Below, one piece after another: positions 57,105-64,000 of a stretch of DNA of 64,000 nucleotides. A program made the translations under genes and the position numbers. The notes beneath the pieces are model-generated. The model ran no database searches. It was not told the DNA's origin and saw only the letters and a list, made by a program, of their open reading frames with translations. This DNA comes from Spirochaeta isovalerica (lineage in GTDB: Bacteria > Spirochaetota > Spirochaetia > DSM-2461): positions 434,001-498,000 of the forward strand of contig NZ_JACHGJ010000001.1 of the NCBI RefSeq assembly GCF_014207565.1, written 5' to 3'. The stretch's first letter is position 1. The number at the start of each line of letters is the position of its first letter.

Positions 57105-58091
57105 ATGGCTGATCTGACTACAAGTTATCTGGGATTAAAACTCAAAAATCCCTTCATTTTGTCCAGTTCCGGACTGACCTCAACAATAGAGAGTCTGAAA
57201 AAAGCTGAAGAAGCGGGAGCATCCGCCGTAGTTCTGAAATCTCTCTTCGAAGAGGACATGACAGCGGAAGTTAGAAAAATGGGACAGAATTTTGATGATA
57301 TGCTGCATCCTGAAGCTTATGCCTATCTGCAGGAAACGGGAATGCTGTATAGCGCCGATAAATATTTTGATCTTATAAAACAGGCAAAAAAAGAACTTTC
57401 CATACCTGTAATTGCAAGTTTGAATTGTTATTCATCCGAATGGTGGACGGATTACGCTGAAACTGTTGAGAAAACCGGAGCTGATGCTCTTGAATTGAAC
57501 ATAGGTCTTATGGCACATAATTTCCGCCAGGATCCCGATGAACTTGAAGATAAATATGTCGAAATTTTCAAGCACGTACGCTCAAAAATCAAGATACCCA
57601 TATCTGTAAAAATCGGACAGAACTTCACATCAATCCCGAATATGGTTTACAGGCTTCATAATGCCGGAGCAGATGCGGTCGTTATGTTTAACAGATTCTA
57701 TAATCCTGATATAGATATCGACACAATGAAAATGAAAACAGGGCCTCGCTTTTCTACCGAGGCGGAATTCCCTCCTCTGCTGCGTTGGACGGCGATAATC
57801 GCTTCTCAGTTCGATAAACTGGAAATTTCAGCGACTACGGGAATTCACAGCTGGCAGAATGCTGTAAAAATTCTCATGGCCGGCGCGGATACGGTTCAGC
57901 TTTGTTCTGTACTATACAGGAAAGGCATAAACTACCTGTCCACATTGATAAAAGAAGTTGAAGAATGGATGGATACTCAGGAATATGAAACTCTCTCTGA
58001 ATTTCAGGGCTCGATGGAGTCCGATTCAGATGCGAAGGAAGAAGTTTACGAAAGACTTCAGTATCTGAAATCCATCAGGGAAGAAATCTGA
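57105..58091 (+). CDS. Dihydroorotate dehydrogenase-like protein
   Basis: A 328-aa FMN-type TIM-barrel protein. The N-terminus (LTTSYLGLKLKNPFILSSSG) and SVKIGQNFTS, NAGADAVVMFNRF, SATTGIHSWQNAVKILMAGAD are typical of the dihydroorotate dehydrogenase-like branch. The catalytic nucleophile of class 1A enzymes is not apparent at the expected place: the loop reads ASLNCYSSEWW, with one Cys. A role in pyrimidine synthesis is therefore uncertain. AAGGAG precedes the ATG by 9 bases. The following gene starts one base after its stop. Confidence 0.9.
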   Translation: MADLTTSYLGLKLKNPFILSSSGLTSTIESLKKAEEAGASAVVLKSLFEEDMTAEVRKMGQNFDDMLHPEAYAYLQETGMLYSADKYFDLIKQAKKELSIPVIASLNCYSSEWWTDYAETVEKTGADALELNIGLMAHNFRQDPDELEDKYVEIFKHVRSKIKIPISVKIGQNFTSIPNMVYRLHNAGADAVVMFNRFYNPDIDIDTMKMKTGPRFSTEAEFPPLLRWTAIIASQFDKLEISATTGIHSWQNAVKILMAGADTVQLCSVLYRKGINYLSTLIKEVEEWMDTQEYETLSEFQGSMESDSDAKEEVYERLQYLKSIREEI

Positions 58092-58092
58092 T

Positions 58093-58473
58093 TTGGAAGG
58101 AACAATTGTCAATCAGGTAGAAATCAGCGGATTTGAGAATGAGAAAGATGCTGAAAAATTCAGAAAGAAACTCAAGTCTTTCAAATCCCTTTTTACTCTG
58201 CCCGGGTTTAAAGCTCAGGATGCCAGCTTTAAGCTGAAAGATGACTTCTCTCTGATTTATCTTTTTCTCACGGAAGATGAGTACCCTGAGGCAGAGATAA
58301 AACAGCTGTTTGAAGAAAATGATTCGCTTGAGATTCAGCATCTTGTCATTTCGCCAACAGGCTGCGGAGAAATGCTGCATTTTTTCTACAGCCGGGAAGG
58401 TCATGAAACGACAGAATACAGTGGTCCGGCTATTTTAATGCTGGGAGATCTGATTCAAGGTGGTTTCAGCTGA
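58093..58473 (+). CDS. Hypothetical protein (126 aa)
   Basis: A 126-aa soluble protein of unknown function starting with TTG one base after the dihydroorotate dehydrogenase-like stop; no ATG is available in the first 100 residues. Mixed alpha/beta, with hydrophobic strands (SLIYLFLTEDEY, LEIQHLVISPTGCGEMLHFF is divided among two strands) and no membrane helix. Co-transcription with the upstream gene is likely. It ends before a strong bidirectional terminator. Confidence 0.68.
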   Translation: MEGTIVNQVEISGFENEKDAEKFRKKLKSFKSLFTLPGFKAQDASFKLKDDFSLIYLFLTEDEYPEAEIKQLFEENDSLEIQHLVISPTGCGEMLHFFYSREGHETTEYSGPAILMLGDLIQGGFS

Positions 58474-58482
58474 ATGGGCAAT

Positions 58483-58518
58483 AAAAAAGCTGTCACACTT
58501 GCGTGGGACAGCTTTTTT
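58483..58518. terminator. Bidirectional intrinsic terminator
   Basis: A stem of about 12 bp (58483-58494 with 58507-58518), with an A-run on the left and a T-run on the right, between the 126-aa gene and convergent groES. It can terminate both. Confidence 0.9.
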
Positions 58519-58536
58519 TAATGTTTAAAATCTGAT

Positions 58537-58803
58537 TTATTCAACAATGGCAATAAGATCACCGGAAGAAACAATAAGATGATCAACGCCGTCTATAGAG
58601 ATGTTAGTACCGGCGTATTTGTCATACATAACGTCCTGTCCGACTTTAACAGCGATAGCATCAGTATCTTCTCCTACAGCAACGACTGTTCCTGTAGTTG
58701 TTTTTTCCTGCGCTGTCTGGGGAATATAAAGCCCTGACGCTGTTTTTGTTTCCACCTCTTTTACTTTGATAAGAACACGATCACCTAATGGTTTTACTGT
58801 CAT
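58537..58803 (-). CDS. groES: Co-chaperonin GroES
   Basis: The 10-kDa lid of the GroEL chaperonin, 88 aa. Family landmarks: KPLGDRVLIKV start, the mobile loop ETKTASGLYIPQTAQEK with the GroEL-contacting GLYIP, and VMYDKYAGT. groEL is not in the window on either side, so this is a solitary groES. Its promoter on the minus strand lies 28-56 bp upstream, with no CIRCE element. AAAGAGGT precedes the ATG. Confidence 0.96.
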   Translation of the reverse strand: MTVKPLGDRVLIKVKEVETKTASGLYIPQTAQEKTTTGTVVAVGEDTDAIAVKVGQDVMYDKYAGTNISIDGVDHLIVSSGDLIAIVE

Positions 58804-58822
58804 TATTCAAACCTCTTTTTCA

Positions 58823-58839
58823 TAAGATAAATTATCTTA
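58823..58839. repeat. 17-bp palindrome over the groES -10 box
   Basis: TAAGATAA-A-TTATCTTA, a perfect 8-bp inverted repeat. The position over the -10 element fits an operator for a dimeric repressor; the sequence alone does not identify the protein. Confidence 0.6.
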
Positions 58840-58859
58840 AAACAATATAAGACTTTCAA
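58831..58859 (-). promoter_or_regulatory. Promoter of groES
   Basis: On the minus strand TTGAAA (58859-58854) and GATAAT (58836-58831) are separated by 17 bases. A perfect 8-bp inverted repeat with a one-base centre (58823-58839) covers the -10 box. No TTAGCACTC-type CIRCE repeat exists here. Confidence 0.6.
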
Positions 58860-58938
58860 ACTTCAAAGGTCAAGATAAAAAGAAAAGTTGCCGTTTATCA
58901 TCACTCTTAGTAACTTTATCTCGGAGTTTTTACTGATT

Positions 58939-59619
58939 ATGTACTGGAAAAAAGAGCTGAAAAGAGGAAAGCAGTTTCTTGCGGATAAAGAACTTGTCAA
59001 AGCCATGAGGTGTTTTGAGTCAGCTGTCGATAATTGCCCTGTGACTTCCTCTGCTGGTTTGGAAAAGTCACTTTTTTTCCTGGGAATCACATTGAAGAAG
59101 CTGGGGCGGACAGATTCCGCCATGCGTTGCTGGCATCTGGGCCGAAAAATCAGAAATGAAGGCCGGTCAAGGCAAATGATAAGTATTCATTCTAACCGAT
59201 ACGGAATGTATAGGAATGGAGATTCGGATCAGGTAGAAGATGAAAAAGCTTTTTTCGGTCTGCAGCTCGAAAGATATTTTAAAACTAAAAAAGCTAAAAG
59301 ATTTTGTTCCGAAGCTGAAAGAGATGTCATTTTAGATATAATAGGCGCCTACTGGTCAGAATTACAGGCGGATGGTAATTTTCACCAACTTTCTATTGAT
59401 GAGAAAATTCGATTTTTTCGAAATCAGCCCGTTATCTTTCCTGTTGCTGACATCAGTTCTTTAAATAATGACAGTTCAGGTGAGATAATTTACACAGATT
59501 TCAAAAAAGGCGAACTTCAATCCATGGATGATCTGTGTTCATGTGGAAGCGGTATGTTGTTCAGTCAATGTTGCGGGCGCATAAAATCTTCAGTAGAGCT
59601 TGATTCTGGGAAATTTTGA
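58939..59619 (+). CDS. TPR-like protein with C-terminal SEC-C zinc motif
   Basis: A 226-aa protein. The N-terminal half is helical and TPR-like (KRGKQFLADKELVKAMRCFE then LGRTDSAMRCWHLGRK). The C-terminus carries a SEC-C type zinc motif, CSCGSG then CCG (about 201-214), found in SecA and many uncharacterised proteins. It probably binds zinc and a protein or nucleic acid partner. The ATG 58939 has GGAG 13 bases upstream; TTG 58888 would add a non-conserved hydrophobic leader. It is divergent from groES. A weak hairpin follows (about 59632-59652). Confidence 0.72.
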   Translation: MYWKKELKRGKQFLADKELVKAMRCFESAVDNCPVTSSAGLEKSLFFLGITLKKLGRTDSAMRCWHLGRKIRNEGRSRQMISIHSNRYGMYRNGDSDQVEDEKAFFGLQLERYFKTKKAKRFCSEAERDVILDIIGAYWSELQADGNFHQLSIDEKIRFFRNQPVIFPVADISSLNNDSSGEIIYTDFKKGELQSMDDLCSCGSGMLFSQCCGRIKSSVELDSGKF

Positions 59620-59772
59620 CTCAATATTGCCGCTCAAGTCCTGGTTTGAGTATTTTTGACACACATGACCTGATTTAATAATTTTCCATTTTCCGGTTAG
59701 AATTTTATGAAGCATATTGTAAAGTATTATATATTAAAGAATTAAGTTTATATTATTGATATATTCAGTAAC

Positions 59773-59790
59773 TTGGCACGCCTCTTGCAT
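59773..59790 (+). promoter_or_regulatory. Sigma-54 promoter of the group-2 sigma factor gene
   Basis: TTGGCACGCCTCTTGCAT matches the -24/-12 consensus (TGGCACG-N4-TTGCA) at every conserved base. The GG and GC pairs are 12 apart. The predicted start is near 59800, only about 11 bases before the ATG, with the AGGAGG ribosome-binding site (59801-59806) right after it. It predicts RpoN-dependent control by an enhancer-binding protein. Confidence 0.85.
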
Positions 59791-59810
59791 AACTAATAGT
59801 AGGAGGCAAT

Positions 59811-60683
59811 ATGAACACTAATACTGCTTACATAAACGACAACTCTAATTGGGAAGATAAAAGCGTAATATCTATTTATCTGAAAGAAATAAATAAAATC
59901 CCTCTTCTTACCAGAGAGGAAGAGGATGAAATATCGAGAAAAGCCGTGAAGGGTGATAAGGCTGCACAGGAAAAACTGATTAATGCCAATCTCCGCTTCG
60001 TTGTAAATGTTGCAAAAAAATATCAGAATCAGGGGCTTCCCCTGGATGACCTGATCAATGAAGGTAACATTGGTCTGATAAATGCAATAAACAAATTCGA
60101 TCCCGATAAGGGTTATCATTTTATTTCTTATGCCGTCTGGTGGATAAGACAATCGATTCTGAAAGCTATCTGTGAAAAATCCAGAATGATTAGATTGCCC
60201 TTGAATCGCTCCAATGAACTCCTTCAGATTGAGAAGAAAAAAAGAGAATTAACTTCATTGAAAGGAATAGAGCCTGAGAATGAAGAAATTGCCAGAGAAC
60301 TTCATCTCTCAAAGGAAATTGTAGACGATCTTTTGAGTATATCTCGGGATATGGTCTCACTGGATACTCCCGTTTATACGGATCGTGATTCTTCAAATCT
60401 TGGCGATTTTATTGAAGATCAGGGACTGAAACTTCCCGAAGATGAAATTATTGATAAATCACTGGCTGAAGATATCAACAACGTCCTGACCACTCTTTCT
60501 CAGAAAGAAGCTGAAATACTTCAGTTCCGTTTCGGGCTGAATCACGAAAAGCCTTTATCTCTGAAACAGATCGGAGATAAATATAATCTGACAAAAGAAA
60601 GAATCAGACAGATAGAAAAAAAGGCCATATCAAGACTTCAGCATCCTTCGAGAAAACAGCTTCTTGAAGCATATGTAGCCTGA
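59811..60683 (+). CDS. RNA polymerase group-2 sigma factor (RpoS/RpoD type)
   Basis: A 290-aa sigma-70 family factor that lacks the region 1.1 and long non-conserved segment of primary sigma factors, so it is probably an alternative (group 2) sigma. Visible: region 1.2 (SVISIYLKEINKIPLLTREEE), region 2 (NLRFVVNVAKKYQNQGLPLDDLINEGN, KFDPDKGYHFISYAVWWIRQ split over 2.3-2.4), region 3 and region 4.2 with the HTH SLKQIGDKYNLTKERIRQIE. The sigma-54 promoter directly before it recalls the RpoN-RpoS cascade of Borrelia. AGGAGG ribosome-binding site; a strong terminator follows. Confidence 0.92.
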   Translation: MNTNTAYINDNSNWEDKSVISIYLKEINKIPLLTREEEDEISRKAVKGDKAAQEKLINANLRFVVNVAKKYQNQGLPLDDLINEGNIGLINAINKFDPDKGYHFISYAVWWIRQSILKAICEKSRMIRLPLNRSNELLQIEKKKRELTSLKGIEPENEEIARELHLSKEIVDDLLSISRDMVSLDTPVYTDRDSSNLGDFIEDQGLKLPEDEIIDKSLAEDINNVLTTLSQKEAEILQFRFGLNHEKPLSLKQIGDKYNLTKERIRQIEKKAISRLQHPSRKQLLEAYVA

Positions 60684-60734
60684 AAAGGCTATTCATTCCG
60701 GACACCGTCCTATAGACGGATTATCATATATATA

Positions 60735-60768
60735 AAAAGGACCTTCCCTTAATTGGGAGGTCCTTTTA
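60735..60768 (+). terminator. Intrinsic terminator after the sigma factor gene
   Basis: A 13-bp stem with one bulged base (60735-60748 with 60755-60767) and a loop of about 6, ending in TTTT. The A-run on the left would let it work in both directions. Confidence 0.82.
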
Positions 60769-60849
60769 TTCTTTGTACCACAATGATATATTTGCGCATG
60801 AGTATATCATTTCTTTTTTGTTAACAATGTTGAAAAACGGGCCGTTCTA

Positions 60850-60878
60850 TTGACAGCGCATACCATAGGCTTTATTAT
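60850..60878 (+). promoter_or_regulatory. Strong sigma-70 promoter of ppdK
   Basis: Perfect TTGACA (60850-60855), 17-base spacer, TATTAT (60873-60878). Transcription should start near 60885, giving a leader of about 17-29 bases. Consistent with the highly biased codon use of the gene it drives. Confidence 0.8.
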
Positions 60879-60913
60879 TTTTCTGAATACAAATTTTAAG
60901 GATGAAACTGACT

Positions 60914-63580
60914 ATGAATGAGAATAAGTTAGTCTATTTTTTCGGTAAAACCGTTACCGAAGGTAATGCATCTATGAAAAGCCTCCTCGGAGGAAAAGGT
61001 GCCAACCTTTGCGAAATGACAAGTCTTGGTGTTCCCGTTCCTCCGGGATTCACAATTTCCACAGAGGTCTGTAAACAGTACTACGAAAACAACCGTACAT
61101 ACAGTGATGAAATTAAAAAACAGGTTGCAGACAATCTTGCAAAGCTTGAAGCGGAAATGGGGAAAAAGCTCGGTGATGCCAATGACCCGTTGCTCGTATC
61201 CGTAAGATCAGGTGCGGCTGTTTCCATGCCCGGTATGATGGACACAGTACTCAACCTCGGACTTAACCTCAAAGCTGTCGAAGGTATTGCGAAAAATACC
61301 GGAAACGTTAGATTCGCCTGGGACTCCTACAGAAGATTTATCCAGATGTTCGGTGATGTTGTCGCCGGATGCGAACACCACGACTTTGAAGAAGCTCTCG
61401 ATTCTGTAAAAAGAGAAAAGGGAGTTGAACAGGACCTCGAACTCGACGCTGAAGACCTTAAAGTTGTTGTAGAACGGTATATGGAAGTATACAAGAAGTC
61501 TACAGGTAAGGACTTCCCCCAGGATCCTGTCGAACAGCTTTGGGCCGGTATCGATGCCGTTTTCAGCTCATGGAACAATGACAGAGCCATCAAATATAGA
61601 GAGATTAACAAAATCGAAGGTCTTATCGGTACAGCTGTAAATGTTCAGTCCATGGTTTACGGTAACTACGGGGATACTTCCGGTACCGGTGTTTGTTTCT
61701 CAAGAGACCCCTCTACCGGAGAAAACTACTTCTACGGTGAGTACCTGATGAACGCACAGGGTGAAGACGTTGTTGCCGGAATCAGAACACCTCTTAAACT
61801 TTCCGCTCTCGAAGACCAGAATCCCGTAATCTACAAACAGCTTGTAGATATTAAAGACAAACTGGAAAAACATTACAAAGATATGCAGGACCTGGAGTTC
61901 ACGATTCAGGAAGGCAAACTCTTCCTTCTCCAGACGAGAAACGGTAAAAGAACCGGAAATGCTGCTGTAAACATTGCAGTTGACCTCGTTAATGAGGGCA
62001 TGATCAGCAAAGAAGAAGCCGTAATGAGAGTTACGCCTGATCAGCTTGATCAGCTTCTTCATCCCATGATCGACCCCGCATACGAGAAAGACCTTGTTTC
62101 TATTGCAAAAGGTCTCAATGCTTCTCCCGGAGCTGCTGCAGGAACAATCGTTTTCACAGCGGAAGATGCCGAAGCGGCAAAAGCTAAAGGCGAAAAGGTT
62201 ATTCTTGTCAGAAAAGAAACTTCTCCAGAAGACATCGGCGGAATGAACGCTGCTGAAGGTATTCTGACAGCCACAGGTGGTATGACGTCTCATGCTGCTG
62301 TAGTTGCAAGAGGAATGGGTCGTCCCTGTGTAGCCGGTTGTAAGGCAGTTGTTATTTCTACAAAAGAGAAAACAGCTACGATCGAAGGCAAAGTCTACAA
62401 AGAAGGCGATTCTCTGACAATCAACGGAACTGACGGTAACGTATACGAAGGTATGGCGAAACTTATCGTTCCTGAACTGTCCGGAAACCTCAACACTTTC
62501 CTCACCTGGGCTGACGAAGTCAGGGCCGGAGCGAAGAGAGCAGGTGTGAAAGACGGTTTCGGTGTCAGAACGAACGCCGATCTTCCTGAAGATGCCAGAA
62601 AAGCCCGGGAATTCGGTGCGGAAGGTATCGGTCTCTGTAGAACCGAACACATGTTCTTTGATGAAGCCAAGCTTGAAGCATTCCGTGTCATGATCGTTTC
62701 CGATACCGTCGAAGAAAGAAAAGAAGCTCTGAAGGAAATCCTGAAGCTTCAGATCGAAGACTTCGAAGGTATTTTCGAAGCCATGGACGGTCTGCCCGTA
62801 ACAGTTAGACTTCTCGATCCTCCTCTGCACGAATTTGTTCCCCATACAGATGCGGAGATCAATGCTCTTGCAGCGAAGATGAACATGGATTCCAAAGCTC
62901 TCAAGAGCAGACTGGAAGGTCTCAATGAAGCGAACCCCATGCTTGGTCACAGAGGTTGTCGTCTCGGTGTTACATACCCTGAGATCTACGACATGCAGGT
63001 TGAAGCCATAATGACTGCTGCTGCAACACAGACTAAAAAAGGTATAAAAGTTCTTCCCGAAATCATGATTCCTCTCGTAGGTAAATTCGAAGAGCTTAAA
63101 ATGCTCAGAGAAAATGCCCAGGTTGTCATCGACAGAATCCTCAGTGAGACCGGGGCTAAAGTCGAGTACATGATCGGTACAATGATCGAGATTCCCAGAG
63201 CGGCTCTTACAGCCGACGAAGTGGCTCAGTACGCTGACTTCTTCTCCTTCGGTACCAATGACCTGACTCAGATGACTTTTGGATATTCCAGAGATGACGT
63301 GGGATCTTTTGTTCCCGAATACATCAACAAAAAAGTACTGAAAGACGATCCGTTCCAGGTTCTCGACCAGGATGGAGTTGGACAGCTTGTTAATATGGGA
63401 GTTGAAAAAGGAAGAAAAACCAAACCTGAACTCAAAACATCAATATGTGGTGAGCATGGTGGTGAACCTTCTTCAATCGATTTCTGTTACAGAGCCGGAC
63501 TTAATGTTGTTTCCTGCTCTCCCTACAGAGTTCCCATAGCAAGACTTGCTGCTGCTCAGGCTGTTGTCAACAACAGATAA
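60914..63580 (+). CDS. ppdK: Pyruvate, phosphate dikinase
   Basis: Interconverts pyruvate, ATP and Pi with phosphoenolpyruvate, AMP and PPi; an 888-aa homodimeric enzyme common in anaerobes, where it serves glycolysis with PPi or gluconeogenesis. The start YFFGK and GGKGANLCEMT begin the nucleotide-binding domain, the phosphohistidine loop is GGMTSHAAVVARGMGRPC (His460), and the PEP-binding TIM barrel ends with SICGEHGGEPSS (Cys845). ATG 60914 is favoured because AAGG (60898-60901) abuts the earlier ATG 60902; either may be used. The codon use is strongly biased compared with its neighbours, as in highly expressed genes. Confidence 0.97.
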   Translation: MNENKLVYFFGKTVTEGNASMKSLLGGKGANLCEMTSLGVPVPPGFTISTEVCKQYYENNRTYSDEIKKQVADNLAKLEAEMGKKLGDANDPLLVSVRSGAAVSMPGMMDTVLNLGLNLKAVEGIAKNTGNVRFAWDSYRRFIQMFGDVVAGCEHHDFEEALDSVKREKGVEQDLELDAEDLKVVVERYMEVYKKSTGKDFPQDPVEQLWAGIDAVFSSWNNDRAIKYREINKIEGLIGTAVNVQSMVYGNYGDTSGTGVCFSRDPSTGENYFYGEYLMNAQGEDVVAGIRTPLKLSALEDQNPVIYKQLVDIKDKLEKHYKDMQDLEFTIQEGKLFLLQTRNGKRTGNAAVNIAVDLVNEGMISKEEAVMRVTPDQLDQLLHPMIDPAYEKDLVSIAKGLNASPGAAAGTIVFTAEDAEAAKAKGEKVILVRKETSPEDIGGMNAAEGILTATGGMTSHAAVVARGMGRPCVAGCKAVVISTKEKTATIEGKVYKEGDSLTINGTDGNVYEGMAKLIVPELSGNLNTFLTWADEVRAGAKRAGVKDGFGVRTNADLPEDARKAREFGAEGIGLCRTEHMFFDEAKLEAFRVMIVSDTVEERKEALKEILKLQIEDFEGIFEAMDGLPVTVRLLDPPLHEFVPHTDAEINALAAKMNMDSKALKSRLEGLNEANPMLGHRGCRLGVTYPEIYDMQVEAIMTAAATQTKKGIKVLPEIMIPLVGKFEELKMLRENAQVVIDRILSETGAKVEYMIGTMIEIPRAALTADEVAQYADFFSFGTNDLTQMTFGYSRDDVGSFVPEYINKKVLKDDPFQVLDQDGVGQLVNMGVEKGRKTKPELKTSICGEHGGEPSSIDFCYRAGLNVVSCSPYRVPIARLAAAQAVVNNR

Positions 63581-63601
63581 GAGCTCTTATATTTTAGATA
63601 A

Positions 63602-63630
63602 AATCCCGCTGTAAAAGCGGGATTTTTTTT
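63602..63630 (+). terminator. Intrinsic terminator after ppdK
   Basis: A 9-bp stem (63602-63610 with 63616-63624), 5-base loop GTAAA, and a T-run to 63630. A textbook rho-independent terminator 21 bp after the stop codon. Confidence 0.92.
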
Positions 63631-63672
63631 ATGGACGAAATTTCTAATTTGAGTTATATTTTTCAAGGTTAA

Positions 63673-63744
63673 GCCAGAATAGCTCAGGGGTAGAGCAGTT
63701 CACTCGTAATGATCAGGTCAAGGGTTCAAATCCCTTTTCTGGCT
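63673..63744 (+). tRNA. tRNA-Thr (anticodon CGT)
   Basis: A 72-base cloverleaf. Acceptor stem GCCAGAA/TTCTGGC pairs fully; D stem GCTC/GAGC; anticodon stem GTTCA/TGATC with a T-T mismatch at pair 28-42; loop CTCGTAA gives anticodon CGT (reads ACG, threonine); T stem AAGGG/CCCTT with loop TTCAAAT. The 3' CCA is not encoded. Downstream is its own terminator. Confidence 0.92.
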
Positions 63745-63751
63745 TCTTTGT

Positions 63752-63780
63752 ACCGGAACTGTTGAAGTTCCGGTTTTTTT
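63752..63780 (+). terminator. Intrinsic terminator after tRNA-Thr
   Basis: A perfect 9-bp stem (63752-63760 with 63766-63774), 5-base loop, then a T-run. It ends the tRNA transcript. Confidence 0.92.
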
Positions 63781-63884
63781 ATACTTATTTCCCGAGCCAC
63801 ATTTCAATTACCTGTTTATTTACAACCTTTATTTATTATAAATAAGGGTTCTTGATTATATGGACCGTTATGTTAAAAGCGGTG

Positions 63885-63913
63885 TTGACAATTCTCCTTA
63901 TAGTTAATACAAC
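63885..63913 (+). promoter_or_regulatory. Promoter of the ABC-F gene
   Basis: Perfect TTGACA (63885-63890), 17-base spacer, TACAAC (63908-63913), 27 bp upstream of the TTG start. A 9-bp inverted repeat (CTCCTTATA at 63894-63902, TATAAGGAG at 63923-63931) overlaps the spacer and the ribosome-binding site. Confidence 0.5.
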
Positions 63914-63931
63914 TTCTCATAGTATAAGGAG
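63894..63931. repeat. Inverted repeat at the ABC-F promoter and ribosome-binding site
   Basis: Perfect 9-bp arms separated by 20 bases. The right arm contains the AAGGAG ribosome-binding site. If transcription starts before the left arm the repeat could sequester the ribosome-binding site; with the promoter above it would act only as DNA. Confidence 0.5.
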
Positions 63932-63939
63932 ATAGATTT

Positions 63940-64000
63940 TTGATTACTGCTAGTAATATAAGCCTGGCTTTTGGAAAAAGAAGCCTTTTTAAAGAAGTTA
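63940..64000 (+). CDS. ABC-F family ATPase, N-terminus (partial)
   Basis: A gene that runs off the right edge. TTG 63940 has AAGGAG about 8 bases upstream. The 20 visible residues (MITASNISLAFGKRSLFKEV) match the start of ABC-F proteins such as YbiT and EttA, cytosolic twin-ATPase ribosome factors. Walker A is beyond the edge, so the assignment is from the N-terminal strand only. Confidence 0.6.
   Translation, partial: MITASNISLAFGKRSLFKEV

Noticed and set aside
58804-58880. CIRCE element upstream of groES
   Set aside because: I looked for TTAGCACTC-N9-GAGTGCTAA and found no match; only an unrelated AT-rich palindrome is present.
61700-62950. A 416-codon open frame antisense to ppdK
   Set aside because: It lies entirely in the shadow of ppdK, shows no family resemblance and cysteine- and phenylalanine-rich composition, and is explained by the strong codon bias of the sense gene.
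1-64000. CRISPR arrays, insertion sequences, prophage or integrase genes
   Set aside because: No regularly spaced repeats, no transposase or integrase motifs and no terminal inverted repeats were seen; the region reads as stable core chromosome.

Overview
The window looks like core chromosome of a free-living, motile spirochaete (Spirochaeta-type), moderately low in GC. The clues are indirect: an exported sugar-binding protein with a spirochaete-style FAGGAQE processing site, a complete MoxR/BatABCDE aerotolerance operon, pyruvate phosphate dikinase, a sigma-54 promoter in front of an RpoS-type sigma gene, and a high density of cyclic-nucleotide, HD-GYP and hybrid-kinase signalling genes. I see no insertion sequence, CRISPR array, prophage or rRNA. 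Genes are packed tightly. Many same-strand neighbours share ATGA, GTGA or TGATG junctions, and six convergent pairs abut or overlap by up to 13 bp. GTG and TTG starts are common.

Layout. 1-4382: the end of an unknown gene, then a 1386-aa propeller-type hybrid histidine kinase. 4383-10207 (minus): an operon-like run of an M28-type peptidase, a 960-aa protein of unknown function and a UvrD/Rep helicase. 10312-15327: a small exported OB-fold-like protein, a DUF362/ferredoxin protein, a REC-DUF3369-HD-GYP protein and cofactor-independent phosphoglycerate mutase. 15375-21110 (minus): glycerol kinase, a GAF-PAS adenylate cyclase and a membrane-anchored HEAT-repeat protein. 21213-28076: a metallo-beta-lactamase protein fused to cyclic-nucleotide-binding-like domains, a second metallo-beta-lactamase protein, a flavoprotein, release factor 3 and a cytidylate-kinase-like protein with a BON tail. 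28191-36412: an eight-gene MoxR-DUF58-lipoprotein-BatA-BatB-BatC-BatD-BatE operon.

36457-42299: a GT-B-like protein divergent from an AraC regulator, followed by a sugar ABC importer (binding protein and two permeases, no ATPase) with an intrinsic terminator after the binding-protein gene. 42289-48977: a dynamin-like GTPase, a 53-aa small protein, a MATE transporter, an sCache chemoreceptor and DsbD. 49119-58473: SbcD and SbcC, purine nucleoside phosphorylase, a DinG-type helicase with an N-terminal JAMM/RadC-like domain, a dihydroorotate dehydrogenase-like protein and a small hypothetical. 58537-64000: an orphan groES, a SEC-C protein, a group-2 sigma factor behind a textbook sigma-54 promoter, ppdK with a near-consensus sigma-70 promoter, tRNA-Thr(CGT), and the start of an ABC-F ATPase gene.

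The most notable points are the predicted RpoN-to-RpoS-like cascade, the JAMM-DinG fusion, the cyclic-nucleotide-sensing metallo-beta-lactamase protein two genes away from an adenylate cyclase, the unrecognised 960-aa protein, and the groES promoter that has a palindrome over its -10 box but no CIRCE element. No stretch longer than about 300 bases lacks a gene; the longest gap is 37993-38268, an AT-rich divergent promoter region.
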